Shown: piece by piece, positions 1 to 9,096 of the stretch
Layout: every line of letters starts with the position of its first letter
Position numbering within the stretch: the first letter of the stretch is position 1
Notes under the pieces: generated by a model
What the model was told of the DNA's origin: nothing
Databases searched by the model: none
What the model saw: the letters and a program-made list of their open reading frames with translations, nothing else
Origin: Gammaproteobacteria bacterium
GTDB taxonomy: Bacteria; Pseudomonadota; Gammaproteobacteria; Steroidobacterales; Steroidobacteraceae
Assembly: GCA_013289615.1 (NCBI GenBank)
Contig: JABCZO010000007.1
Span: forward strand, 1 to 64,000
Length of the DNA stretch: 64,000 bases
Direction: 5' to 3'
Translations under genes and position numbers: made by a program

Positions 1-146
1 CCGGTAACGATGACTTCCTGCAGACTCGTCTCGGATGAGGTTTCCTGTGCGACCTGTTGTGCGCGCACCGCCGGCGCGGCAATCGCCGCCGCCACTGCGG
101 CCATGATCATGACGCTTGGCAGCGCCTTATTTGAAGTTGATGACAT
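1..146 (-). CDS. TonB-dependent receptor, N-terminal fragment cut by window edge
   Basis: Only the first 48 codons lie in the window. Translation from the ATG at 146 gives a basic/polar start, a hydrophobic Ala-rich signal peptide ending near VRAQQ, then a short Gln/Glu/Ser stretch and LQEVIVTG. That last motif is typical of the start of the mature region of TonB-dependent outer-membrane receptors, just before the plug domain. A GGGAG sequence precedes the ATG by about 9 bases. The substrate cannot be told because the plug and barrel lie outside the window. It is transcribed away from the 5'-nucleotidase gene at 573. Confidence 0.75.
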   Translation of the reverse strand, partial: MSSTSNKALPSVMIMAAVAAAIAAPAVRAQQVAQETSSETSLQEVIVT

Positions 147-572
147 ATAAGAATTCTCCCAGAGCTTTTTAACGAAATTCCCCTGCGCGCCCGGCGCCAA
201 CGCGCTCCAGTGGCGGTGATGTCCCCTTGCCTGGCTGACGATCCAAACCACGCACCGACTGTCGCGAACACGCTACATCGTGCATCTTCGCCGTATGGTT
301 GCCTAATTGCAATAACCCGGCCAAGTGCCGTGAACCTTGCAGCACCGCTGCCGCGCTCGCGACTACGCCGATGCAGCTACGTCAATATAGCTGAAATTGT
401 GCCAGATTGGAGGGCATTGCTATTGCCTGGGCGGCTCATGACACAATTATGTCATCAGATTATCTTGGTGCAACCGCTGAACGCTAACGGTGCATTTGTG
501 TTGTATTGATGCGACAAACGAGCTGGCGGTGTCGTTATCTGATGGTCACGTGGATCGCTTATAAAGCGGGGA
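147..572. other. Intergenic region between divergent genes; no credible gene
   Basis: About 426 bases separate the receptor start from the 5'-nucleotidase start. The one open frame here (210-509, plus) has no recognisable domain, no signal peptide and no clear ribosome binding site, and I do not accept it. The right half is richer in A+T than the genes and contains a near-perfect 16-bp palindrome at 439-454. It probably carries the two divergent promoters. Confidence 0.6.
439..454. promoter_or_regulatory. Near-perfect 16-bp palindrome, possible operator
   Basis: TGACACAATTATGTCA reads the same on both strands except for one mismatched pair (positions 6 and 11). It is centred on AATT inside an A+T-rich patch between divergent genes. 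The size and symmetry suit a dimeric repressor, but no regulator gene lies next to it, so the role is inferred. Confidence 0.3.
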
Positions 573-2432
573 ATGAATAGCAGCTGCGTGCAGTGGGACA
601 GCTCGATCGCGAGTGCAGTCGTCGCGGCGCTGTTGATCGCCAGCGTCGGCACTGCCAGCGTCGGCACTGCCAGCGCCGCCGACTCCCCGAACGCGATCCC
701 CGCCGCCGGCCTGGCGGCGGCAAATCCCTGGCCGCCACCGCAGGCCAGCGTGAGCTGGTCAGCCCCGGATGCGGCCGCACGAGGCTCGGTGCATCTGCAG
801 CTGCTGGGTCTCAACGACTTTCATGGCAATCTTCAAAGTCCCACAGTGGCCTCGGCGCGCCCGGTCGGCGGGGCCGCGGCGCTGGCCGCTTACCTCAAGG
901 CGCTCGAGCGCCTGGCACCCGGGCGCACGCTGATCGTCCATGCCGGGGATCAGCTCGGCGCCAGCCCTCCGATCACCAGCCTGCTTCGCAACGAGCCGTC
1001 GATCGAGTTTCTGAACCTGCTGGCGAACCGGCACTGCCACTATGGCAATGCGATGACCTTCGACGATCCGACGCCTGAGCGGCGTGAGCCGAATCGCTGC
1101 AATGTGGTGGGAACCCTAGGTAACCACGAATTCGACGCCGGCCCGGCCGAGATTCGCCGGCTGCTCGGCGGCGGCAATGCCAGCGACGGCCCGTTTCTGG
1201 AGAATCCCTACCGAGGCAGCCGCGTGCCGTACGTGTGCGCCAACGTGATCGATCGGCGCACTGGAAAGCCGCTGCTGCCCGCCTATACCGTCGTTCACCT
1301 GGGCGGCATTCAAGTGGGTGTCATCGGGGCGGTGCTGCGAGACACCCCGAGCATTGTGCCCGAGTGGGCGGTGACGGATCTGGAGTTCCTCGATGAGGCG
1401 GAGTCGATCAATCGGGCCGCAGCGGCGTTGGAGCGGCAGGGAATCCATACACTGATCGTTCTCATCCACCAGGGATTGGAGCCGGTGCGCAGCGCCGACG
1501 GCTTCGACTGGCGCGGGCCGCTGCGCGACATCGTCGCCCGGCTGGATCCGGATATCGATGTCGTGGTTTCCGGACACACGCACAATTACAGCAACGCGCT
1601 GCTGCCCAGCCGCGACGGCACAATGGTGCTGGTCACGCAAGCCTATGCCTACGGCGTGGCGCTGGCGCAGATCGATCTGCGCGTGGATCCGCTGACGCAT
1701 GACGTCGTGGCTAAATCCGCCCGTATCGTGCCGGTCTGGGCTGATAGCGCGACCGGCCGGCCCGGCGATGCGGGCGCCCGACGGCTCACCGACGCCGCAC
1801 AGAAACTGGTGGCTGCAAGGGTCGCGCGGGTCGTGGGCCAATTGCCCCGGCCGATGACGCGCGCCTTGAGTCTCGCCGGCGAGTCGGCGCTCGGTGATCT
1901 CGTGGCCGACGCGCAGCGCGCCGCCACGCACGCCGATATCGCGCTGATGAATCCGGGCGGTTTGCGCTCCGACCTGCGTGCCGGTCCGGTGACCTGGGGC
2001 GACGTGCTGACGCTGCATCCGTTCGCCAATCATCTGATCACACTCGATATGACGGGCGCGCAGCTACTGGCTGTGCTCGAACAGCAATGGCCCGCCGAGA
2101 GCAACGCGCTGCCCAGGATACTTAAAACCTCCGGCCTGTATTACAGCTGGGATCCGGCCAGGCCCGCCGGGGTTCGAATCGTCGAGGCCTGCGATGGCGC
2201 GCACCAGCCGCTGGATCCCGCGCATCACTACCGCGTGACGGTGAACGATTTCCTGGCCAACGGCGGCGATGGCTTCACCACCCTCAAGGCGCTTCAGGCG
2301 GGCGAATCCGGGCCGCTCGACAGCGAGGCGCTGGTGCAGTACCTGCAAGATCAGGGGTCGGCGGTGCCGGCCACCCAGGCGCGTATAACGCGCTCCGATC
2401 TGTCGCCAGCGCGTCTGTGCGCGGCACCGTAG
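573..2432 (+). CDS. Secreted bifunctional metallophosphatase/5'-nucleotidase (UshA-like)
   Basis: 619 aa. An Ala-rich signal peptide (to about residue 36) is followed by a calcineurin-like metallophosphatase domain with the expected metal motifs: NDFHGN (81-86), GDQ (125-127), GNHEFDAG (183-190) and GHTHN (near 334). A C-terminal 5'-nucleotidase substrate domain follows, with NPGGLRSDL and the VTWGD...HPF block. Family enzymes hydrolyse nucleotides in the periplasm to salvage phosphate and nucleosides. An insert at about 152-176 contains two Cys (155, 176) that could form a disulfide. The ATG is preceded at once by AAGCGGGGA, so spacing is tight. It stands alone, with no obvious operon partner. 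Confidence 0.9.
   Translation: MNSSCVQWDSSIASAVVAALLIASVGTASVGTASAADSPNAIPAAGLAAANPWPPPQASVSWSAPDAAARGSVHLQLLGLNDFHGNLQSPTVASARPVGGAAALAAYLKALERLAPGRTLIVHAGDQLGASPPITSLLRNEPSIEFLNLLANRHCHYGNAMTFDDPTPERREPNRCNVVGTLGNHEFDAGPAEIRRLLGGGNASDGPFLENPYRGSRVPYVCANVIDRRTGKPLLPAYTVVHLGGIQVGVIGAVLRDTPSIVPEWAVTDLEFLDEAESINRAAAALERQGIHTLIVLIHQGLEPVRSADGFDWRGPLRDIVARLDPDIDVVVSGHTHNYSNALLPSRDGTMVLVTQAYAYGVALAQIDLRVDPLTHDVVAKSARIVPVWADSATGRPGDAGARRLTDAAQKLVAARVARVVGQLPRPMTRALSLAGESALGDLVADAQRAATHADIALMNPGGLRSDLRAGPVTWGDVLTLHPFANHLITLDMTGAQLLAVLEQQWPAESNALPRILKTSGLYYSWDPARPAGVRIVEACDGAHQPLDPAHHYRVTVNDFLANGGDGFTTLKALQAGESGPLDSEALVQYLQDQGSAVPATQARITRSDLSPARLCAAP
641..670 (+). repeat. 15-bp direct duplication inside the signal peptide of the 5'-nucleotidase
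   Basis: Two exact tandem copies of CAGCGTCGGCACTGC, encoding a repeated SVGTA unit in the C-terminal part of the signal peptide. The unit length is a multiple of three, so the frame is kept. Confidence 0.85.
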
Positions 2433-2773
2433 GCAGTGCCGCGCCGGCCCGTTCATTGGCGCTGCAATTTGACAACGCATAGGGATAAGTGCACGCTAAA
2501 TAAGGCTCAAGTTTGTTGTAAGAAATCGACGCCGAGTGCTTCGGCGGCGCACATCCGGCACCCACAGCGCTAGCCGGATCGATGGCGGGATGCGGGGGGA
2601 AGCGGTGCGGCGTCGTCGTGGCGGGCTGGCCCGGCGACGATGCCGCCCCGGCGACGATGCCGCCCCGGCGACGATGCCGCCCCGGCGACGATGCCGCCCC
2701 GGTCTTAAAATCCTTGCCACCTGCCCATTCGGGTAGTACCGCGATCCGCGATCGGCGTTCACTCTAGGGCCCC
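2433..2773. other. Intergenic region with hairpin and tandem repeat; no gene
   Basis: 341 bases between the 5'-nucleotidase and the HtrA-like operon. It starts with an A+T-rich patch (about 2466-2525). A perfect 6-bp stem with a 5-base loop follows (CGCCGA 2530-2535, TCGGCG 2541-2546) but no T run on the plus strand. Then comes a 4 x 17 bp tandem repeat (2635-2702). Short open frames across the repeat are low-complexity and not credible genes. Confidence 0.6.
2635..2702. repeat. Four perfect tandem copies of a 17-bp unit
   Basis: CGACGATGCCGCCCCGG occurs at 2635, 2652, 2669 and 2686 with no mismatch. Seventeen is not a multiple of three, so the array is not shaped by coding. It ends about 70 bases before the ATG at 2774, within the presumed promoter/leader of the HtrA-like operon. 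Copy number could change by replication slippage. Confidence 0.95.
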
Positions 2774-3685
2774 ATGAACAGCCCCTCTGTGCTTCAGCAA
2801 TGGTCGCGCGATCGCCTGGACCTCGCGACGGCACTGTCGCCGCGTACGGTCGCCATCGCGCTCGGTAAACATCGATCGCTGTCGGGCATGCACTGGCGCG
2901 CCGACCTGGTGGTGACCGCCGCGGAAGCCCTCGAGGGCAGCGATGAGGTGCTGGTGATATCGGATCGCGGCGAGATCCGAGCGCCGGTCATTGCCTGCGA
3001 TCTGGCGACCGACGTGGCGGTGCTGCGCACCGATGCCGGGCAGTCATCCGAGCAAGCGATTACCGATGACGCTGCGCTGCAAGCCGGTGCCGGGGTCGTC
3101 ATCGTCGGACGCACCCGGCGTGGCCCGCTGGTCGGGTTCGGCACGGTGCGCGCGGCAGGGCCGGCCTGGCGGTCACGGCGCGGAGGCGCGATCGCACAGC
3201 GACTTGAGTTCGACGCTGCGCTGGACGGTCGCTTCGAGGGTGCGCTGGTCGCCGATCTGGCCGGCGTACCCAGGGCCATGCTGGTGCCGGGAACGCGTGG
3301 CAGCCTGCTCGGCATTCCGGCTGCGACCATCGAGCGCATCGTCGCGCAGGTGCGGCAACATGGCTATCTTCCCAGGCCGTACCTGGGGGTACGCTTGCAG
3401 GCGTTATGGCTCGACCACGCAACCCGAGCGCGCTGGGGCCGCACGTCGCGCAGCATGGCCGCCGTGGCGGGCGTGGAACCCGGGTCACCGGCAGAGGCCT
3501 GCGGAATCGCACCGGGTGATCTGCTGGAGGGCATCAACGGCGCGACGGTCGATGGCGTCGAGGCATTTGCCGCCCAGATCGCCCAATCCACCCCGGGCAG
3601 TGTGCTCTCACTGCGAATGCGCCGCGGCGGCCAGTCGCACACGGTAGAGGTCAAAATAGCCGAATGGCGCCAGCCGCAGCGCTAG
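2774..3685 (+). CDS. HtrA/DegP-like PDZ protein with lost catalytic residues (pseudoprotease)
   Basis: 303 aa. The trypsin-like fold can be followed by aligning it with the intact HtrA two genes downstream. The active-site His position (LTNSHVV in the paralogue) reads VVTAAEAL here, placing Glu51 at the His. The Asp is kept (Asp80 in LATDVAVL). The nucleophile motif NPGNSGGPL is replaced by DGRFEGALV, placing Glu155 at the Ser. A C-terminal PDZ domain (about 205-300) keeps its YLGVRL and PGSPAEACGIAPGD segments. No signal peptide is visible. Peptide binding or scaffolding is likelier than proteolysis. The next gene starts inside its 3' end. Confidence 0.75.
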   Translation: MNSPSVLQQWSRDRLDLATALSPRTVAIALGKHRSLSGMHWRADLVVTAAEALEGSDEVLVISDRGEIRAPVIACDLATDVAVLRTDAGQSSEQAITDDAALQAGAGVVIVGRTRRGPLVGFGTVRAAGPAWRSRRGGAIAQRLEFDAALDGRFEGALVADLAGVPRAMLVPGTRGSLLGIPAATIERIVAQVRQHGYLPRPYLGVRLQALWLDHATRARWGRTSRSMAAVAGVEPGSPAEACGIAPGDLLEGINGATVDGVEAFAAQIAQSTPGSVLSLRMRRGGQSHTVEVKIAEWRQPQR

Positions 3686-3969
3686 GGCCGGGGGGCCTTG
3701 CAGTTCACGGCGCCGCCACCATTACCGACACGGTGAACCTGATTGCCGAACACACCACCGGACAGGCTGCCGGGCGGCTGACCTCGCGCGAGCGCGAGGT
3801 ATTGACGCTGGTTGCGGCCGGAATTTCCAACAAGGGCATCGCGCGCGAACTGCAGGTGTCGCCGAACACGGTGAAATTTCATATCGCGGCGATTCTGGAA
3901 AAGCTCGACGCGGCCAGCAGGGCCGAGGCGGTCGTGGCGGCACTGCGACGTGGAGACCTGACGCTATGA
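3664..3969 (+). CDS. Stand-alone LuxR-type DNA-binding regulator
   Basis: 101 aa. Residues from about 35 to 98 form a complete LuxR C-terminal helix-turn-helix: LTSREREVLTLVAAG, then the recognition region NKGIARELQVSPNTVKFH and a dimerisation helix. There is no receiver or autoinducer domain, only some 30 poorly conserved residues before it. The gene overlaps the degenerate HtrA gene by 22 bases and its stop codon is fused to the HtrA start (ATGA at 3966-3969). Translational coupling of the three genes is therefore likely. It is probably an auto- or stress-regulator of this operon (inference). Confidence 0.85.
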   Translation: MAPAAALGPGGLAVHGAATITDTVNLIAEHTTGQAAGRLTSREREVLTLVAAGISNKGIARELQVSPNTVKFHIAAILEKLDAASRAEAVVAALRRGDLTL

Positions 3970-4946
3970 CCATGCTGGCCTCGCAGTCCTACGATACCGG
4001 CCAGGACCAGGACTGCCCGCTGCTGGACGCCTACTCACGCACCATCACCGGCGTCGCTGAAGCCGCGACGCCGGCGGTGGTCGCGATCCACACCCGGCGC
4101 TCATCCGCGGCCGGCGCACAGGGCGGAAGCGCCTCCGGCTTCGTGTTCACTCCGGACGGTCTTATCCTGACCAACAGCCACGTCGTGCACGGGGCGAGCG
4201 GCCTGCGCATCGCCACGGTACGCGGCGAGGAATTCGAAGCGGATCTGCTGGGCGAGGACCCGCATACCGACACCGCGCTGATCCGGGTCACTGCGACCCT
4301 GCCGGCCGTGACGCTGGGTCGTTCGCATGCGCTGCGCGTTGGACAGGTCGCCGTCGCGATCGGCAATCCGCTCGGGTTCGACTGTACCGTGACCGCCGGT
4401 GTCGTCAGCGCGCTCGGCCGCTCACTGCGCGCCAGCTCCGGGCGCCTGATCGAGGACGTGGTGCAGACCGATGCGGCGCTGAATCCGGGCAATTCGGGCG
4501 GTCCGCTGATGGACTCGGGTGGCCGCGTGATCGGCATGAACACCGCCATCATCGCCGGCGCGCAGGGAATCTGCTTCGCGATCGCAATCGACACGGTGCG
4601 CCGCGTAGCGCTGGAATTGCTGCGTCACGGTCGCGTGCGACGCGCCAGCATCGGCATCGGTGGCCAGACCGTCGCGGTACCGCAGCGCCTGCGCCGTCAT
4701 TTCGAGTTGCCGCAGGTGTCGGCAGTGCGGGTCATCAGCGTGCTCGAGGGCGGGGCGGCGGCCGAGGCCGACGTCGAATCGGGCGACCTGATCGTGCGCT
4801 TCGACGGTCAATGGATCGGGGGCGTCGACGACCTGCACCGGCTGCTGATCGACTCGCGCATTGGCGCCTCGGCACCACTCGAGCTGGTGCGGCGCGGCCG
4901 GCGCCTGACGCTGAATGTGGTCGCGCGCGAGAGCGACGCAGGCTAG
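3966..4946 (+). CDS. HtrA/DegP-family serine protease with one PDZ domain
   Basis: 326 aa. The full catalytic triad is present: His72 in LTNSHVV, Asp102 in HTDTALI and Ser177 in NPGNSGGPL. A C-terminal PDZ domain covers about 225-320. HtrA proteases degrade or refold damaged proteins, mostly in the periplasm. Here the N-terminus (many Gln/Asp/Ser, no hydrophobic stretch) shows no signal peptide or membrane anchor, so a cytoplasmic location is possible. It is the last gene of the three-gene operon and converges on the K+ channel gene 15 bases downstream. Confidence 0.88.
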   Translation: MTMLASQSYDTGQDQDCPLLDAYSRTITGVAEAATPAVVAIHTRRSSAAGAQGGSASGFVFTPDGLILTNSHVVHGASGLRIATVRGEEFEADLLGEDPHTDTALIRVTATLPAVTLGRSHALRVGQVAVAIGNPLGFDCTVTAGVVSALGRSLRASSGRLIEDVVQTDAALNPGNSGGPLMDSGGRVIGMNTAIIAGAQGICFAIAIDTVRRVALELLRHGRVRRASIGIGGQTVAVPQRLRRHFELPQVSAVRVISVLEGGAAAEADVESGDLIVRFDGQWIGGVDDLHRLLIDSRIGASAPLELVRRGRRLTLNVVARESDAG

Positions 4947-4961
4947 GCGCCCGGCGAGCGC

Positions 4962-5840
4962 TCAGCTCAGCGGCTCGATGTCATGAAAGCGGGTGTAATC
5001 GAAATGATCGACACCGTCGGCGTCGGTGCTCAGGATGTCGACGTAGCCGTAATTCCAGCGCAGCGCTGCAGCCGGATATTCCTGGCGCGCCATCAGGCTC
5101 TGACCGGTGGTCTCATCGGTGCCGATGACCGTCAGCAACAGAAAGGCGCGCGCCGCACTCAGCGACTCCATCGTCTCGCCGGCGAGCGGGCTGGCGGCAT
5201 CGATCACATGCAGCATGGTCCATCCAAACAGGAACACCGGATGTCGGTTGCGGATCAACGCCAGATCCTGGATGCGTCGGAAGCGCACGCCCTCAGGTGT
5301 GACTTCGTCGCGCAGCAGGCGTAGCTGCGCCGAGGCTTCCATCACAATATTCTGCCGTGCGTTGGCCGCGCGCAGCATCAGCGTCAGCGCGCCATTCATC
5401 GGCCGGACGACCGCATTGCGTGCGAACACGAAGCGCGCCGTGGGCTTCGAGAAACGGGCGAACATCATGCCGGTGATCAGCGCCAGGCTCATCAGGCCGA
5501 CGAAAATCTCGATCGCTGCGACGATGTGCGCAAACGGTGTCTGCGGGTGCATATCGCCGTAGCCGACCGTGGCCAGGGTCTCGACACTGAAGAAAAATCT
5601 TCCCCAGTAGCCCGTCGGGTCAAGGTTGGCGATGTCGTTGGCCTGAAGCGAATAGACGGCGGCGAACAGCAGGTTGAACAGGAAGAAGAACGTGCCAAAA
5701 CTGGCAAAAATCACCGGCCAGCTGACAGTCATGAACAGGTGGTACAGATCCAGCAACAACCGGCGCCGCAGGCCGTGGGTGATGAACTGCCGGCCGCTCG
5801 CGCTACCGATGAGCCTGCCGTGGCGGTATTGTGCGGACAC
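4962..5840 (-). CDS. Inward-rectifier K+ channel (KirBac family)
   Basis: 292 aa. Two transmembrane helices (about 38-65 and 105-130) flank a pore loop with the K+ selectivity filter TVGYGDM (residues 91-97). The second helix runs into the Kir hallmark ARFSKPTARFVF, and residues from about 145 on form the cytoplasmic immunoglobulin-like gating domain. The family forms tetrameric K+ channels in the inner membrane. The start is a GTG at 5840. It is followed in the same direction by no partner gene and converges on the HtrA gene. Confidence 0.9.
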   Translation of the reverse strand: MSAQYRHGRLIGSASGRQFITHGLRRRLLLDLYHLFMTVSWPVIFASFGTFFFLFNLLFAAVYSLQANDIANLDPTGYWGRFFFSVETLATVGYGDMHPQTPFAHIVAAIEIFVGLMSLALITGMMFARFSKPTARFVFARNAVVRPMNGALTLMLRAANARQNIVMEASAQLRLLRDEVTPEGVRFRRIQDLALIRNRHPVFLFGWTMLHVIDAASPLAGETMESLSAARAFLLLTVIGTDETTGQSLMARQEYPAAALRWNYGYVDILSTDADGVDHFDYTRFHDIEPLS

Positions 5841-5885
5841 GCACGAATTCTAGCGCGGATGCCGCACGGATGCCGCGCGCGTCGA

Positions 5886-6476
5886 TCAGCCCAGCACGAT
5901 TCGCGCCGCTGTTTCCCAGGCCGACGGGTCGGTCAGCGCGACGAAGGCAAGACCGGCCAGTGCGCCGTCGAAATGCGCGTCATGATTGATGCGTCCGCGT
6001 TGTCGGCGGGCGGCGTAGAACGTGTAGATCAGGTAGCCGATCGCGAACAGTGGCGCCGGAATCGGCACTGGGATCGGCATGATCATGATCGCCTGGCGCG
6101 GAAAGTAGACGATCGAGGCGAACAGCACTGCCAGAATCGCCCCCGATGCACCCAGGCAGGCGTAATCCGGATCGCGCCGGTGCTTGAAATAGGTGCCGGT
6201 ATTGCTGGCCAGCAGGCCGATGAAATACAGCGCCACGAAGCGCGGCGTGCCGATCACGCGCTCGAGCGGAAAAGCAAAGAACCAGTAGGTCAGGCTGTTG
6301 AACAGCAGATGGCCGAGGTCCGCGTGCACGAAGCCATTGGTGATTGCGGTCCAGTATTGCCGCCGGGGCAGAAACCAGAACGGCCGGAACAGGTTCTGCG
6401 CGATGATCCAGGGCGCGGCCCACAAGCCAAGCAGGCTGACTGCCAGCGTGACGCCGAAGATGATTGCGGCCGCCAT
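5886..6476 (-). CDS. Rhomboid-family intramembrane serine protease
   Basis: 196 aa with about six hydrophobic helices. Family signatures are HADLGHLLFN (51-60) early in the protein, the catalytic Ser in GASGA (Ser111), and His168 in AHFDGALAG on the last helix, giving a complete Ser-His dyad. Rhomboids cut transmembrane helices of substrate proteins in the inner membrane. The start lies 3 bases after the stop of the upstream EamA gene, so it is probably the last gene of the ABC/EamA/rhomboid unit. Confidence 0.88.
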   Translation of the reverse strand: MAAAIIFGVTLAVSLLGLWAAPWIIAQNLFRPFWFLPRRQYWTAITNGFVHADLGHLLFNSLTYWFFAFPLERVIGTPRFVALYFIGLLASNTGTYFKHRRDPDYACLGASGAILAVLFASIVYFPRQAIMIMPIPVPIPAPLFAIGYLIYTFYAARRQRGRINHDAHFDGALAGLAFVALTDPSAWETAARIVLG

Positions 6477-6479
6477 CGG

Positions 6480-7355
6480 CTACGCCGGCCGGCGCTGCAG
6501 CATCAGCCCGTTGCCGGCCAGGCAAAGGGCGACGCCGATGAAGGTTTCGGGTTGCCAGCGCAGCTGCTCGAAGGCGGTGGACAGAAGCAGCGCGACCACC
6601 GGGATCGCCACCGCGATGTAGGAGGCGCGGTCGGCGCCGATGCGTCGCATCAGCGTCAGGTAGGCGCCAAATGCCACTGCGGAGCCGAACAGCGACAGAT
6701 AGATCAGCGACGCGATATAGGGCCAGGAAAAATCGAATGCAAACCTCTGGCCGCCCGCAAGCGCGACCGCCGCAATGAAGAGCGCGCCGTAGAGCATCGA
6801 CCAGGCGTTGATCTGCAGCACCGGAAGCGCTCGCCGATGGATACGTGTGGCCACCATGTTCCCAAGCGACGCCACCGCCGTGGCCCCGAGCGCAAGCGCC
6901 ACGCCATGGTACTGCTCGCCCGAATTCGAGAATCGCAGCATCTCGGGCCAGAACACCAGCGCCACGCCGGCGACCCCGACGATGGCCGCGACAATGGTCG
7001 CCGGGCGGATCGGCTGTGAAAAGAACAGCCGCATGCCCACCGCATTCATGAACACGACGATCGAGAACACCACCGCGACCAGCCCCGAGGTCAGAAACTG
7101 CTCGGAGAGATACACCCCGGCGTAGTTCACGCCAAACAGCAGTACTCCCTGCAGCGCAATCCACAGGTGATCGCGCACGCTGAAGCGCAGCGGCCGGCCC
7201 CTGAGCGCGCAGTAGGCGAGCAGCATCAGTGCCGCGAGCGCGAATCGCCAGGCCACCGACACCAGCGGCGACACGACGCCGAGTTGAAACTTGATGACCA
7301 GCCAGGTCGATCCCCAGATCACGACGGCGACGCTATAGAGCCCGAGGTTGCTCAT
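6480..7355 (-). CDS. EamA/DMT-family permease
   Basis: 291 aa. I place the start at the ATG at 7355 (MSNLGLYSV); the frame stays open further upstream but overlaps the preceding gene. Ten hydrophobic segments form two EamA repeats, with WGSTWLVIKFQLG in the first helix and FGSAVAFGAYLTLM in the second half. Members export amino acids or other small metabolites, and the substrate cannot be predicted here. It follows the ABC permease by 8 bases and precedes the rhomboid gene by 3. Confidence 0.85.
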   Translation of the reverse strand: MSNLGLYSVAVVIWGSTWLVIKFQLGVVSPLVSVAWRFALAALMLLAYCALRGRPLRFSVRDHLWIALQGVLLFGVNYAGVYLSEQFLTSGLVAVVFSIVVFMNAVGMRLFFSQPIRPATIVAAIVGVAGVALVFWPEMLRFSNSGEQYHGVALALGATAVASLGNMVATRIHRRALPVLQINAWSMLYGALFIAAVALAGGQRFAFDFSWPYIASLIYLSLFGSAVAFGAYLTLMRRIGADRASYIAVAIPVVALLLSTAFEQLRWQPETFIGVALCLAGNGLMLQRRPA

Positions 7356-7363
7356 CGTGGTGG

Positions 7364-8163
7364 CTAGCTGACGCTCTCGGCACTGTAGCGCGCCAGCAGG
7401 CCGCTGCGTACGGCGTAGCGATAGATGCGGCCGAACACCCACGCCGCCAGCAGGATATCGAGTAACGCCAGCGCGACGCCGATGGCGAGGCCGCTGCCCG
7501 AGTAGCCGTGACCGGCTACCGCCGAGCGCATGTTCTCGAACACGTAGGAGGGCGGCAGCGCATGACCGACCGCACGCATCCAGGGCGGCAGCGTCGACAG
7601 CGGATAGAACACGCCGACGAACGGCGACAGCAGCGCGGGTATCGGCCACACCAGCCACTCCGAGGCCGGCCCGAGCCGCAGCACCATGGCGCTGGCCAGT
7701 ACGCCCAGCCCGATGCCGAACAGGAACAGCACCAGCAGCAACGGCAGCAGCAGCAATCCGAGCGAAAAGAACGGTAGACCGAACAGCCAGGTGGCCAGCA
7801 GCAGCATCACGATCAGTCCGACCAGGCTGGTGGTGACGCCGGTCAATACCAGGCCGGTGAGGTATTCGGAGATCAGCAGCGGGGTTGCAAACACGTTGAT
7901 GAAATTGCGCGTCCAGACATCCTCGAAGAACGCCATGGTCACGCCCTGCATCACCCGTGTGAAGAAATCCCAGAACAGCACCGCGCCGAGCAGGCTTGCG
8001 ATGAAATTGATGCCGCTGGAGGTGACGCTGTTCAGGTAACGCGAGATGAATCCCCACAGGATGATGTCGACCGCGACCCAGGCGACCATTGGCAGTACCC
8101 GCGTCGGGCTGCTGCGCATCAGGTAGAGCTGACGCAGCGCGATGGCGGCGATCGGGCGCAGCT

Positions 8164-8167
<4 letters not shown>
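7364..8167 (-). CDS. ABC-2 type transporter permease
   Basis: 267 aa with six hydrophobic segments typical of ABC-2 permeases; the LSPFVGVFYPLSTLPPWM region before the last helix is the family-typical conserved segment. The start overlaps the stop of the upstream ATPase gene by 4 bases, so the two make one exporter. ABC-2 systems export polysaccharides, lipids or drugs; nothing here fixes the cargo. Confidence 0.87.
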
Positions 8168-9030
<863 letters not shown>

Positions 9031-9096
9031 GTGCGACTGCGTCCGCGGCCGGCGGGGATGGGGTCCGGGATGGGATTATTCAGGCTCGTGCCGCAA

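Noticed and set aside
210-509. 99-residue open frame on the plus strand in the first intergenic region
   Set aside because: No ribosome binding site, no signal peptide or domain, and composition unlike the real genes.
2635-2702. Tandem array considered as a CRISPR
   Set aside because: The units are contiguous with no spacers, and no cas genes are present.
2581-2767. Short open frames through the 17-bp tandem repeat
   Set aside because: Repeat-derived Arg/Ala/Pro text. A 17-bp unit does not keep a reading frame, so coding is not what shapes the array.
5526-7019. 497-residue plus-strand frame across the K+ channel, rhomboid and EamA genes
   Set aside because: It spans three well-supported genes on the other strand and has shadow-frame composition.
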